Shown here: piece after piece, positions 12,103 through 22,170 of the stretch
How positions within the stretch are numbered: the stretch's first letter is position 1
Layout of the letters: each line of letters starts with the position of its first letter
Assembly: GCA_018466975.1 (NCBI GenBank)
Contig: CM031561.1
Coordinates: 4,588,001-4,652,000 of the forward strand
Direction: 5' to 3'
DNA from: Sparassis latifolia
Lineage: Eukaryota; Basidiomycota; Agaricomycetes; Polyporales; Sparassidaceae
DNA: 64,000 bases
Position numbers and translations under genes: made by a program
The notes under the pieces: model-generated
The model's database searches: none
Told to the model about the DNA's origin: nothing
Seen by the model: the letters and a program-made list of their open reading frames with translations, nothing else

Positions 12103-12110
12103 TATAAAAG
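12103..12110 (+). promoter_or_regulatory. TATA box with pyrimidine-rich leader
   Basis: TATAAAAG is followed about 110 bp later by a CT-rich leader (CTACTCTCCTTCCTTCTTCC) and ATGATG at 12222. This is the layout of a strong fungal promoter, though the gene behind it appears truncated. Confidence 0.5.
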
Positions 12111-12221
12111 CCAAAGGTACGACGCGGAACCACAAGCGCACTCTTGACTTCAGACGTTCACCATCCACACCCGACGAGCTCTTCTCATCTCACGCTTCTT
12201 GCTACTCTCCTTCCTTCTTCC

Positions 12222-12479
12222 ATGATGCCTCTTGTGGCTGTATATCTGTCGACGTCTTCGGCCGCACATCGTCCAGGGGTGTTCCTCATATTTTGGTGGG
12301 GTCCGGAGCCACAACGAAAAGATTTCAAGATGCTAGGTGGGCGGGTGGGCAAGAGCAGAAGACAGTATGAAGACAACATCAAGATTTTGGGCGGGTGGGG
12401 GGGCAAGACAGAGAACGTATGCAAACATGGGGCAAGACCAATGAAGACAGAAGACGAAAGGTTGAAGACCGAAGATTGA
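12222..12479 (+). pseudogene. Truncated ORF behind a good promoter
   Basis: The frame starts MMPLVAVYLSTSS, which could be the beginning of a hydrophobic signal sequence. It then runs into the G-rich and GAAGACAGAA repeats and gains a biased Lys/Glu/Asp composition before a stop at 12479. I read this as the 5' end of a gene whose body was replaced by repetitive DNA. A short repeat-derived protein is possible but less likely. Confidence 0.3.
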
Positions 12480-12730
12480 AGACAGCTGCAAGCGTTAGAA
12501 TGAGCAAGACCACTGAAGACGTCTGCAAGAGTTGGGGCGGGTGGGTGGTCAAGACCAACGAAGGCGGAAGAACGAAGACAGAAGAACGAAGACAGAAGAA
12601 CGAAGACAGAAGAACGAAGACAGAAGAACGAAGACAGAAGAACGAAGACAGAAGAACGAAGACAGAAGAACGAAGACAGAAGCTGTCAAGAATCAAGAAC
12701 AACAGCAAGAGGTGGTGGGTGGGCAAGATC
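12290..12730 (+). repeat. Minisatellite (14-bp unit) within G-rich repeat
   Basis: Between about 12565 and 12683 the unit AAGACAGAAGAACG is repeated about eight times with almost no change. It sits inside a longer degenerate array in which GGGCGGGTGGG-like blocks recur at about 12338, 12389, 12535 and 12710, interleaved with AAGACNGAAGA tracts. The G-runs could form G-quadruplexes. The 14-bp unit is not a multiple of three, so all three frames of the array read as low-complexity Lys/Glu/Arg/Thr. Confidence 0.9.
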
Positions 12731-12987
12731 CTGAGGTACGGGTCGACGTGCGCGTTTGCTCGTCGGTCCTGGCGCAGGCCTTTTCGTGGCCCTCGGGATA
12801 AGTACCCGCCGGCGCTACGACGTAGCGACGGCGGCGAAACTAACGTGCGCCGAATCCAAGCCTCCTCGCTGGATCGTTCATATCCTCAAAGCGTCATCCA
12901 TCTTCGAGAGGTGAAAACAGGAGACTCGCGTGATAACAGTGGCCCTTTCCTTGAACTTGTATGCCAATGATTGGAAGCTCTTGTATT

Positions 12988-13374
12988 TCAGTGTGGACCT
13001 GCATTGTTAATTGGAGCCGCAAGATGACGACTGTACAACGTCGCTGAGAGTGAGCTCTGCCTGACGGAGGCGGGAAAATAATCGAGAGATTCTCGGACGG
13101 ACGATATAAGTAAGCCGTAATAATAGGGCTGCGTAATGGGAAGGAACGCCTTGCACATCACGGTCGCGTAGTATCGACTCATGGTGAGAAGATGAGAGAA
13201 TATCCAGACGAATATCTCAGGAGGGAATGCTAAGTTCGACTCGTTTAACAGAGTAGCAGTCGCACTAGCCAGGACCGGATGAAAAGCGCCATGGGCCAAT
13301 GACGTTTCTTTGTCTTGCGCTCGTCCGGTAGGATTGGGAGATGGAGATCCGACGATATCTATTGAGAGGGAACC
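12988..13374 (-). pseudogene. F-box protein N-terminal fragment
   Basis: The frame contains LAFPPEIFVWIFSHLLTMSR and FLPITQPYYYGLLISSV, a typical fungal F-box core and its following segment. It stops at 12988, soon after the domain, so the leucine-rich part is missing (about 130 residues against roughly 450-500 in complete relatives here). A probable acceptor (GTATTTCAG) lies at about 13375, but the first exon was not found. The minisatellite lies just downstream, so truncation by rearrangement is the simplest reading. Confidence 0.45.
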
Positions 13375-13529
13375 TGAAATACAAATTTATACAAGGAAGA
13401 TTGCGCATGGTTATTGTCAATGATGCTGGGAAGGGGACAGAACTTTGTAAATGAACGATGGACAGAATCAACCTCCGGGTAGGTGGAGACTAACCTGAGG
13501 CACGGGAGGTTAATCAAGTACTCACCAGA

Positions 13530-14250
13530 AGGTTGAGCGTCAGTGCGGAGTGGCACGGTCAGCCTGTCCACGACAGACCAGTCTAGGGCTTGCTAGCTAT
13601 TGTTTGCAACCTGGTAGTACAGAAGCCAGCTGAACGCTAATACTGCTGTTGCCCTATCACTTAGGTATTTCGCCAATTCAATCGTGCTTGAAATGTCATT
13701 CACCGTGTACCCCATACACAAAACACCTGGCAAACATCTGCCTAAAACCCCAGCGTCCTACAAGTACGCCCGCTCGCTGCTGAACTAGATAGACATCGAC
13801 TCAATGTGTTCTATCCTGGCGCAGGATTTCTAGAAGGAACCTTCAACGTTGGCGCGAAGGCAAAGATGAGATAATGACTCACTCAAGCATCGAATGGCGT
13901 AAGTCTTTCTCTTCCTTCGCCTGACGTAATACAACTCGCAGGTCCTTATTGGATTCAACCAAAGATTCGAGGTTTCCCGCTTGGCGATATTCCGCATTCA
14001 TCCATTTGGAGACGGACTCCATAATACTCACCACGGAGTGAAGTAAGAGGGCAGCGACCTCAGGATCCTCCTCGATCGCTTCGGATGGAATAGATTTAGC
14101 CGCAAAACGCTATTATTCAACGTCTTGTGTTCCTCATCGGACCATACAGACTTGACGAGCTCCAACGACGACGGCAGGCGTTCCACGACGGCGCGGGATG
14201 GCTTCATCTCCTTGGGATGGGGCTCTGCCTCGGGTGGGAAATGTACACGA
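13530..14250 (+). repeat. Local segmental duplication, copy 2
   Basis: Partner of 10640-11600 in the same orientation, with about 250 bp missing from its middle. The two copies bracket the minisatellite and the F-box fragment. Confidence 0.8.
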
Positions 14251-14285
14251 CGTTTGCAAGTGAAAGGTTCGCTCATCGAATGACA
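13800..14285 (-). pseudogene. Hypothetical protein, duplicated copy 2, frameshifted
   Basis: On the minus strand an ATG opens MSEPFTCKRRVHFPPEAEP and continues through VERLPSSLELVKSVWSDEE to NNSVLRL. Copy 1 reads on as TKSIPFEAIEEDPEVAALL, but here four bases are missing after TAG (positions about 14098-14102), and the frame shifts to a stop at 14028. The downstream exon is also cut away. Copy 1 and copy 2 therefore carry different lesions of the same uncharacterised gene. Confidence 0.45.
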
Positions 14286-14385
14286 GACAAAGTGCGGGAC
14301 AGTTGATGATGGTGAATGAGTAGGATTTACTGGCACGCGCAACGCCAGGGAGAGGCACGTGACTGCGTGACCGCCACAGACGCGC

Positions 14386-15173
14386 TAGACAGCTGTTTCG
14401 AGTTTGTACTTAACGAATGAAAAGGTTGCCTTCCGTTCAAGTTCGCTCACGCCCGTAGATGTCACTTTTACTAATGCCGCCATCAACGTCGGTACCGGGA
14501 AAAAACGAGGGCTAGCTCTACCAAGACCCTGAATTCTAGTACAGCGACGGCAGTAAGTATTGTCCTTATTACGCAAAGTACCCACTTCTTCGTCCACCAC
14601 GATATTTTATGGCCACACTCTAACATCGTCTGTGATCCCTTCACAGTTTTCCAGCAGATTGGCTACGATTAAATCTTCGGTTACTCCCTCGTGAATCTGT
14701 CTGCACTGCCCACGGATCTACGCTACTTGTTGCGTCTGTTACGGAAGGTGCGTCCCATCGAATTGGCAGTTTGTTTGTAAGCCCATGCAGGAGTCACGCA
14801 GCTCCTCTGATCGATTCTATATCGATCGAGCTAACGCCCACCCTCGCAGACTGTCGCTTGACATCCTTCCTCGTCGAGACAGCGAACATAGTCACTCGTG
14901 GTTTCCCTAAATCTTCTGTCGTCATTTTTCTTCCGTCGCCGTTTATACTGTCGATACGGAAGAAACCCGGCTGCTGCGTAATTATTACAGTAAGTGCGAA
15001 GAATGTCGACACGTATTCCTACTCACGTCCTACTTGAAGTTGGTGCACGCAGAGCGCGCGATTTTCTCGGCTACCGTGATAGGCCTTCATGAAGGAATGT
15101 TGAGGTCTGGTCACTGTTAGGGAATCAAGGTTAGTCTGCCAGTTTCCAGCAGTCTACTTATCGTTTCATCGTA
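14386..15173. other. Intergenic, promoter side of F-box paralog B
   Basis: No domain-bearing frame is seen on either strand. The right edge must contain the promoter of the gene starting at 15174; no obvious TATA box. Confidence 0.4.
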
Positions 15174-16970
15174 ATGGACGGCCACTTCTTCGCAGAGTTT
15201 CACGATCTCTCCAAGATGGTAGTAGAGACGCCAGATCTCCCGACCACCGAGCGAACAGATAGGGAACGTACGTTCGCTGACGTTGCCGAGACTCCGCGAA
15301 ATGGCTCGACTTTGCCATTCCCTGTTGAACTACTTCGTATGATATTCTCCCACATTCTCCATGGAAGTCGCATCGAGGAGTCGCCAAAGAGAACATTAGA
15401 AGACCTGACATTGACCTGCAAGGTGTTCTATCATCTCGCACAACCTTTCTTATTCGACTCTTGCACTCTCTCCATATCCTGTACTTGGCAACGCGTACCG
15501 CCAGAGGGTACAGTATACCCCTCTTATGCAGATTCATTTTTATGGGACATAAGACCTCTCAGCACCCAGGAAGCAGAGAAAACCCTGCGGAAACTCGATT
15601 TCATTGGACAGGAGAGAATTGCTTCCGGGGTTCATCGCTGTCTTCTTGCTCCTCTAGCGTATCCGCGGCATTGGACAGAATTGATTGATCGCCGCCAAGA
15701 GGATACCCATGAGCGTATCATTGTTGACAGATTCTTCTACGACCTCGTCCCGAAGTTGGCAAATCTCAAAGCACTGGAATTGATCCATGTCACTCTCGGA
15801 CTACGTCATCTATGTCTCTTGCAAGATGTATGTACTCATTTGCACTCCTTAACCTCTGAAACGTGCTTTCTGCTGGAGGATGAAGCGGGCGAAGAGATGC
15901 CTCTTGAAGACCACAGTCGCATGTGTATCATTCTCCCGTTCGAGCATCTCGTATACAAGGAGAAACCTGTATATCCTGGTATCCGGAAGACATATCTTCC
16001 GTTACCTGACCCCTCTCATGTCAAGTCTCTATCCTGCCATTTGTATTCATATGAATTATCATCCGACAGGCGTAGTCGGGAGCAGGACCTACTCTTCCAA
16101 CTCACAGCTTTGGCAAAATTCACTTCACTGCGCTCATTGGACATCACCATCTGGCCGTATGGTACCACATACGACTGGCGGCAATTCATATTCTCCCACT
16201 GTGGCTCGATAGAGAATCTCTCGATACAAAAGCGTACAGATGCTAACCTCGATCCTGTGGCTCCTCGCGGTTTACCCCCACTTAAGCTGTTCCGCGGGAT
16301 GTGGGATGACATCAGCCTCTACGCTCTGCAGCAGGGTGGTCTCCGACATCTTGTTGTCACTGGAAAACGTGCAGAGGCTCCAGGAGATCGTTTATGGGAC
16401 CGTCCTTCTCTGCGGGATTCTGAGGTGCTCATTGCACTCAATAATTGGACGGAAGGATTTGCGTCTCTAGAGTCGCTAGAGTTGAAGATCGGCGGCACGT
16501 CGGGGGAGGATATCATTGTTCCATTATTGGGTTGCTGTCCGCGACTAAGAGCGTTGAAGCTGATGGGAGAAAGGACAATTCCCAATGCCGTCCTGGTGAG
16601 GAGATACTTCCTTGCTCTGTCTCCGCGTTAACGTCTCAGTAATACTATTTCACAGTTGCTGTCTTCTGCATTTGTTGCAGTTGCAGTTGCATCGTCTCCA
16701 AACATGGAATATTTTTCGCTCCCCAGGTATAGTATCATGTCCGGCGACAGGACATTACTGAACTTGATGATTTCCGCCTTGTCGGTTCCCCTACGCACGC
16801 AATGTCCCAACCTACGCTATGTCCACTATGAGCTTTTAGAGATATCGCTTGTGCTCGAAGGCTCGGTGGAGATTCCGGATGCGAGAAGTTGCAATGTGCA
16901 GTTTGATCCTTCGGACGGTCGTATACTGCCCGACGAGCGCAGAATCGAGGATTGGAGGAACAGTGTGTGA
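15174..16970 (+). CDS. F-box domain protein, paralog B
   Basis: Two exons: 15174-16595 (474 codons from ATG) and 16656-16970, with a 60-nt intron (GTGAGG...TTCACAG) in phase 0. The F-box core is TLPFPVELLRMIFSHILHG followed by LTLTCKVFYHLAQPFLFDSC. The remainder is leucine-rich, with FTSLRSLDITIWP, FASLESLELKIG and CPRLRALKLMGE, and the last exon contains SSPNMEYFSLPR and CPNLRYVHYEL. It is a diverged paralog of 3239-5221 with the same intron position, showing that the pair arose by gene duplication. The expected role is substrate recognition in an SCF ubiquitin ligase; the substrate is unknown. Confidence 0.85.
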
Positions 16971-17233
16971 AACGAATGAATGGCAGAGGCTGTGATATTT
17001 TCTTTATATTCATGCGAACGGATAGGTTGGTCTGGAGCTAGCAGCAGTATACGGTCGGCTTGTACTTAGTTTGCTGACGAAGAAAAACACGAATCATGAA
17101 TGGGACATTCTGCGACAATGCCGGAACGTTCAGCTCGAACCATCACCGTGACACACGCACTTATCTAGTATGTTCCGAAGGTTGTCACTATTCTACAAGT
17201 CGACGAAGACGCTCTCGTCGACGCCACTCCCCC

Positions 17234-18931
17234 TTATGTTATCTTGATACGGACTTCTGAACCTAGTGACCTCTCAGAAATCAGTCCAAATCCTCTGACA
17301 CACCCCCTACATTGGTGAGGGTTCCCATTGTCAAGGACCATAGAATTCACAGTAATTACCAGTGGATACGAAAATAGCTTCGGGCGCACGACGTGCGGCT
17401 GGAAGATCCTCGAATTTCGCATATTCTCCACATTGCCACTCACCAGGAGCACCGTCCCCTCGTCCAACAGGACAGTGCTGAATGCCGCACCCTCGTCGCG
17501 CTGGATGAAATTCAGGGCGTCCGCCACATGACGCTGTTTTGGTGAAGGCATCCCGAACGTCTGTATCATATTTTCCTTCATGTCCCCGCGAAACGGCCCC
17601 GGCTGATAATTGTAGTCCTCCTCGAGCAGATACGCGTACACCGCACGCGAATACACTTCGGCTTCGGGATCGCCCCTGTCGTCGAATGCCTCAAGCGCAT
17701 AGAGGAAGTCTCGCAAGAGCTGGTGCGGGCGGCTCGACCGGAAAACATCATGCATCGGCCAGTCCGACGTGACCAACTTGTGGACCCCGTCGACGGATAC
17801 GTGCAGCCCGCCGCTATCTCTCTGCAGCTTCCAAACATGCTGCAGAACGATCTTGGCCATGATACCCCTGGCGGTGAGCCCCGTTGCATCTACCGCAATG
17901 TCTGGGTCTCTCGCGACCTCGTAGTCTTTCGGGTGCCACATCTCTGCAATTCGATCTCCTCTCACAGGATAGCCAGCCCACCCGAATCCTCGTTTTCCGC
18001 GCAGAGGATTCTGCTGAACGCTGTTCGCCAACAGCAGCGAGAAGTCGCGTTGGTCAATCGCCATCACATTTACCATCTTGAGCACGTTTTCGAGGATACA
18101 GGGCTCGTTGACGCCGAACGCCTCGGGTGGATCGTCAAATGTATAAATGCGCCGCAGGAGGTTATTTGTGAGAGGCACCTTGTCGTAGTGGTTGTAGCAA
18201 CCCATCTCATAGACGATACCCAGGGCCCAAGCACTGGTCTTCGCCATCCGGGTCCAGGCCGCATCGGTGATCGAGCCGCGAGGTTCGCTGAAGAAGGGGA
18301 GCGTTCCATCGCGGCGCCGCGCGACGTCGAGCCACTGCCAGATGTAGTCAACGTTGAACAGAAGAGGCGAGTCGGGCCGCCCCGTCTGGTGTACGCACAC
18401 GATCGCCCTGCGACTGAGCACTGACTCCTGTGAGCACCACGCGCGGGTGAACCAGCGTGCGCGCAATAGCCTGCGGACGAGAGCGAGATGCACATCCGTG
18501 GTCTTGCTCTGCTTCAGCGTGTTGAACTCGTCCGCGGAGAATTCGACGTCGTCCAGCATGATCATCGTGCACTGCGCAGCGAAGTATATCCGCTGCATAA
18601 TTGCGACCTGCGCGTTCTTCTCACGGCCGTCTGCCTGATTGATGCAGTGCTGGTCCTGCCAGACGGCGACCTTCTCTGTGAGGGCGTTGTTGTTCTTTTC
18701 AACCGCAGCTCTGATGAAGGCGGAGAAGTGTGCTGAGGAGACCACGCCCTTGTCCGTCGCCACCTGCGAGGTCTGGCTGCTAGAATAGAGGCGATCCCAG
18801 CCATCGCTAGGCCAACAGTAGCTGATCGCGACGTAGGGCTGGTCGTTGTATGGGACAACACGGTAGGATCCGTCTCCGCTGGGAATCATGACTCGAAGTG
18901 GGCGGTCGTTCGAAGTCCCTGGCTGAAGCAT
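17234..18931 (-). CDS. HET-domain (heterokaryon incompatibility) protein
   Basis: Single exon of 565 codons from an ATG at 18931. The HET domain occupies roughly residues 30-180 and shows its three conserved blocks: PYVAISYCWPSDGW, then VAVWQDQHCINQADGREKN with IMQRIYFAAQCTMIMLDDV, then ARWFTRAWCSQESVL. HET proteins act in fungal non-self recognition and can trigger cell death when incompatible partners meet. No NB-ARC/NACHT or repeat region follows. The C-terminal 300 residues are not recognised, but contain RGKRGFGWAGYPVRGDRIAE and a C-terminal CRGCVRGFG. It stands alone, convergent with F-box paralog B. Intron-free structure and accessory neighbourhood fit a lineage-specific family. Confidence 0.9.
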   Translation of the reverse strand: MLQPGTSNDRPLRVMIPSGDGSYRVVPYNDQPYVAISYCWPSDGWDRLYSSSQTSQVATDKGVVSSAHFSAFIRAAVEKNNNALTEKVAVWQDQHCINQADGREKNAQVAIMQRIYFAAQCTMIMLDDVEFSADEFNTLKQSKTTDVHLALVRRLLRARWFTRAWCSQESVLSRRAIVCVHQTGRPDSPLLFNVDYIWQWLDVARRRDGTLPFFSEPRGSITDAAWTRMAKTSAWALGIVYEMGCYNHYDKVPLTNNLLRRIYTFDDPPEAFGVNEPCILENVLKMVNVMAIDQRDFSLLLANSVQQNPLRGKRGFGWAGYPVRGDRIAEMWHPKDYEVARDPDIAVDATGLTARGIMAKIVLQHVWKLQRDSGGLHVSVDGVHKLVTSDWPMHDVFRSSRPHQLLRDFLYALEAFDDRGDPEAEVYSRAVYAYLLEEDYNYQPGPFRGDMKENMIQTFGMPSPKQRHVADALNFIQRDEGAAFSTVLLDEGTVLLVSGNVENMRNSRIFQPHVVRPKLFSYPLVITVNSMVLDNGNPHQCRGCVRGFGLISERSLGSEVRIKIT

Positions 18932-19640
18932 CCCTCTGCATGCCTAGAGCGAGTCTATGAGCACCGTGCTAAGTACAGGTGAAACCAGAACTTGCCTGCA
19001 GAGTCTCCTGCAACGAGAACGGGTGGTGCGTAGCCATCAAGACGGATCTGGGGTCATATTCAGATCAATCTGAAGTGACTCAGGTAAGAACGGGCATTTC
19101 ACGCACCAAAATGTCTATCGTTGTAATCCGCGTTGGGTCAATCCTCCCGAGAAGATGGAGAAGAAGCGTCGCTGGATGATCAGCAACTTAGCCGAAGCCG
19201 CCGCACGGCCTAGTCGGGCGTCAACGCTTACCATCAACACGCGGACCTCCAGCCCTGCACTTGCCCATGATGATATGGGAAGTCTGCTCTCTGTGATGCA
19301 ATCAGCTTCGCGGTACGTGTAGAGCTTGAGGAGAACATACGTCTGAGTCCTGACAATAGAAAACTAGACGAGGGAAAGATGCCGGGACTCGATGTTGAAT
19401 GGGGGCCTGGATCGAAAGATCACAGAAGATGGCCGGGATTGCAATTTACCTGAGGCCTGAGGATCTAACGTTTAACTTTCTCACACCTGAGCTTCTCCGG
19501 GGCCAGTACCTTTGCAGGGGACTCTGTCGAGGTTAGACTCTAAAAGCATTCGTACCATCCTACTGCACACGTTGACGGCGAAGCGCTCAGACCCGAAGTC
19601 TCGTGGCGTGCACAGCACAACGTTCAATCCAGCCAGTGAT
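18932..19640. other. Intergenic, no supported gene
   Basis: Promoter side of the HET gene. I see no coding segment, RNA gene or repeat in this stretch up to the inverted-repeat element. Confidence 0.4.
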
Positions 19641-19777
19641 GTCGGTTATGAAAGATAATCTTTTCTATCAATAAGTAGCAAATTTTCATGAGAATTGCTA
19701 CTTTTAAGTAGACTTATCTGTAGGTGCATAGATTAATTTAGAATAATCTTAATATAATCTTCCAGATAATCTGAGGA

Positions 19778-20190
19778 CTTTTATCATAGATAGACAAGAC
19801 TTATAAACAAACATTACTCTGAGTCTTATAGTCTTTTCTAATGCTTGCAGCCTTCATATAATGTAGTACAATATGTAATTAATAGAATATATGTTTCTAC
19901 AGTTACTTCAGCAAAACAGAACTTTGCTATACAATTAGAAGATAGCTATAAAGATCTTGTATATATAAGTGCTCAGTCTATAATATAATAGACTCTAGAG
20001 TATAAGCCTAAAATGAACAAATAAAATACTGTCTCTCAATAACTTGTTATATATTATAGATGACTATATTAAGATACTCTATAGTACTGCATGATAGTTT
20101 ACAAAAACTGTAAGCTGTAGAACAAGACTATAATAAGATGCAGAGTACTGTTTGTCTATAAGTCTTGTCTATCTATGATAAAAGTCAAGT
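19778..20190. mobile_element. Nested inverted-repeat element
   Basis: CTTTTATCATAGATAGACAA at the left is repeated inverted at 20152-20190 (TTGTCTATCTATGATAAAAG), giving a 413-bp unit with about 28-40 bp terminal inverted repeats inside the larger element. The interior is AT-rich and non-coding. Confidence 0.65.
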
Positions 20191-20280
20191 GTCTTTTACT
20201 TACTCTTTTCTAATAGACAGAATTTGGCTAAGTCTTTTTCAAGAAAAAGATGTCTAATTTAATATAAGATAGTTGTGATG

Positions 20281-20372
20281 TATGGCCTAATGGTCAAGTG
20301 GTCTAAAGTGTCACTTGGAATTATATTCTATAAAATCAACCTAAGGTCCAGGGTTCAATTCTGGCTAGTGTC
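20281..20372 (+). other. tRNA-like sequence with pol III A and B boxes
   Basis: GGCCTAATGGTCAAGTGG resembles a pol III A box, and GGGTTCAATTCTGGC about 60 bp later resembles a B box. The ends do not form an acceptor stem and no anticodon arm is convincing, so I treat it as a tRNA-derived (SINE-like) promoter, not a working tRNA gene. Similar sequences occur at 35157-35245 and, inverted, at 32460-32530. Confidence 0.5.
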
Positions 20373-21449
20373 AAAGTTAAAATTGTATTTTATTGCTAAT
20401 CTTCAGATTATTCTCAGATTATCCAGAAGATTATCCTCAGATTATCCTCAGATTATCCTCAGATTATATTACGATTATCCTGAGTTAATCTATGCACCTA
20501 CAAATAAATCTACTTAAAAGTAGCAATTCTTATGAAAATTTGCTACTTATTGATAGAAAAGATTATCTTTCATAACTGACAAAGATGATCCAGCAGACTT
20601 TATTATTATACCTGTTCCTCTGATGAGATGTCCAAGCTTTCAAGACGAAGCATCTAGCACCCGTCTGCACAGCATGTGCACATGCGAGAAAACAGCATTG
20701 CGTTGCATGCAACCAGTCCATGCGTGGACGGTCAAGGTATCGAGTCCCACCATTCACCCACACGACACATTTTCCACCCGCGTCCCATTGGCCGGATTGA
20801 CGGCGAGAGCCTCGACGCGCAACCACAGTTCTCTTCACTCATATCTGACCGCAAGGTGTTGCAGAGCGCGGCATCGTGTCGCGAGACCCGTCGGTAAGAC
20901 ACTGACATGGTCGGAGATACTCGAGGTTCGGACCAAATGAGAGCAGCAGCAACAGATCAACCTTAATATCCCCGTCACAACGCTACACACCAAGCCAGCA
21001 AGCGAAAGCACAACACACGACACCCTCATCTTAAATCCTCGAACTGATGCACAGGTATGCAGGCCCTCAGATTTTTGCAGGACCGAGTATCGTAAGGAAT
21101 GCAGCGCTGCAAGCTTAGCGATGCCAATTTCCAACGACGCCAGCCGGGAGCGCACCTCGCGAATGCCGCACGCGCCCGTCCCGCCAATCTCGTACATTCA
21201 AGTGGTACAAGTTTGGCCGGTGCTCGGCGTGCTTGCCTGCAGTGTCCCACGCGCCACCGAAGATCCTCAACGGGGGCAAGACGAAGGGCAACGGCGATCA
21301 ACTGACCGCGATTCCGGAAACTACAAGGCGTTGGAGGGCAGGATAGTGAGACCTCAGGGACGGCGTCCAATCTCATTCAAGGTCCAAGCCCGCATCGAAT
21401 CTTTGGGAAAGCAGATGAGAGAAGCTCCCGAGAGACACGAAAAGTCGAA

Positions 21450-22170
21450 CGAAAATTAACAAATAATCACAGTCAGAGATGTTGCAGACGAGGGACGCTC
21501 GCGGGAGACATGAAAAGTCGAACGAAGGTTAACAAGTAATCACATCAGAGATGCCGCAGAACAGCGTGTAGCACCAGGCAGAGTAAAGTAGACGTTCCAC
21601 AAGTGATCACAGTATTTGACATCGAGAGCAGCAGCAGCAACAGCGCTCGAGCATCGCCAGCTCGAGCAGACGGTAAACTGAACGATGGGTAGGACAGTGT
21701 CCGGGGAAGCGTGAGCGTGAAGCATCCCGGGTGCGAACGTTTGAAACTCGGCGTACGTCCTCGGGAACAGATCAAAAGTGGACCGAAAGAACAGATAACC
21801 ACAGTCAGAGACGATGCAGACGAGGGGAGCTCCGAGAGATACGAGAGATACGAGAAGTCAGAGGTTGACCAAATAATCACAGTCAGAGATGCTGCAGACC
21901 CGGCGACTGGAGACGTGTAGCATCAGGTGAGGGGGAAGTAGACGTTCCACGAGGGACCAGAATATTCGACATCGACGAGCAGCTGCCTGGCAGGCGACAG
22001 CGCCCGAACATCGCCAGCTCGATTATCCGCACTCGCATCTGGCCGTGCCGCCGAACACAGTCCAAAGTGGCCAGACGGTAAACCGGACGATGGGTAGAAC
22101 AGCGCCCGGGTAATAGGGAGGTGCAAGCGCGGAGCGTCCCAGGCGCATATGTTCGAAACACGGCGTTCTC
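21450..22170 (+). repeat. Imperfect tandem duplication of about 350 bp
   Basis: GTGTAGCACCAGGC...AAGTAGACGTTCCACAAG near 21566 recurs as GTGTAGCATCAGGT...AAGTAGACGTTCCACGAG near 21917. CATCGCCAGCTCGA and GACGGTAAAC followed by GATGGGTAG also occur twice at similar spacing. A shorter motif, AATCACAGTCAGAGA, occurs three to four times on the left side. No coding frame is preserved across the copies. Confidence 0.7.

Larger units (their letters stand above)
19641..20580. mobile_element. Inverted-repeat element with tRNA-like core
   Basis: About 110-125 bp at each end are inverted copies. Both start GTC(G/A)GTTATGAAAGATAATC and continue through CTATCAATAAGTAGCAAATT to GTAGGTGCATAGATTAA with few mismatches. 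The interior is AT-rich and has no coding frame. It includes an 11-bp tandem run of TCAGATTATCC near the right end, a nested inverted pair (19778-20190) and a pol III-type core (20281-20372). I found no convincing target-site duplication. It is probably a non-autonomous DNA transposon, or a composite of several insertions. Confidence 0.8.

Noticed and set aside
20281..20372. Functional tRNA gene
   Set aside because: A- and B-box-like sequences are present but no acceptor stem or credible anticodon arm can be formed.
20835..21029. Minus-strand 64-residue frame starting MRVSCVVLSLAGLVCSVVTG, resembling a secreted peptide
   Set aside because: The hydrophobic start is suggestive, but there is no promoter evidence, the rest is unremarkable, and it sits in low-information DNA.
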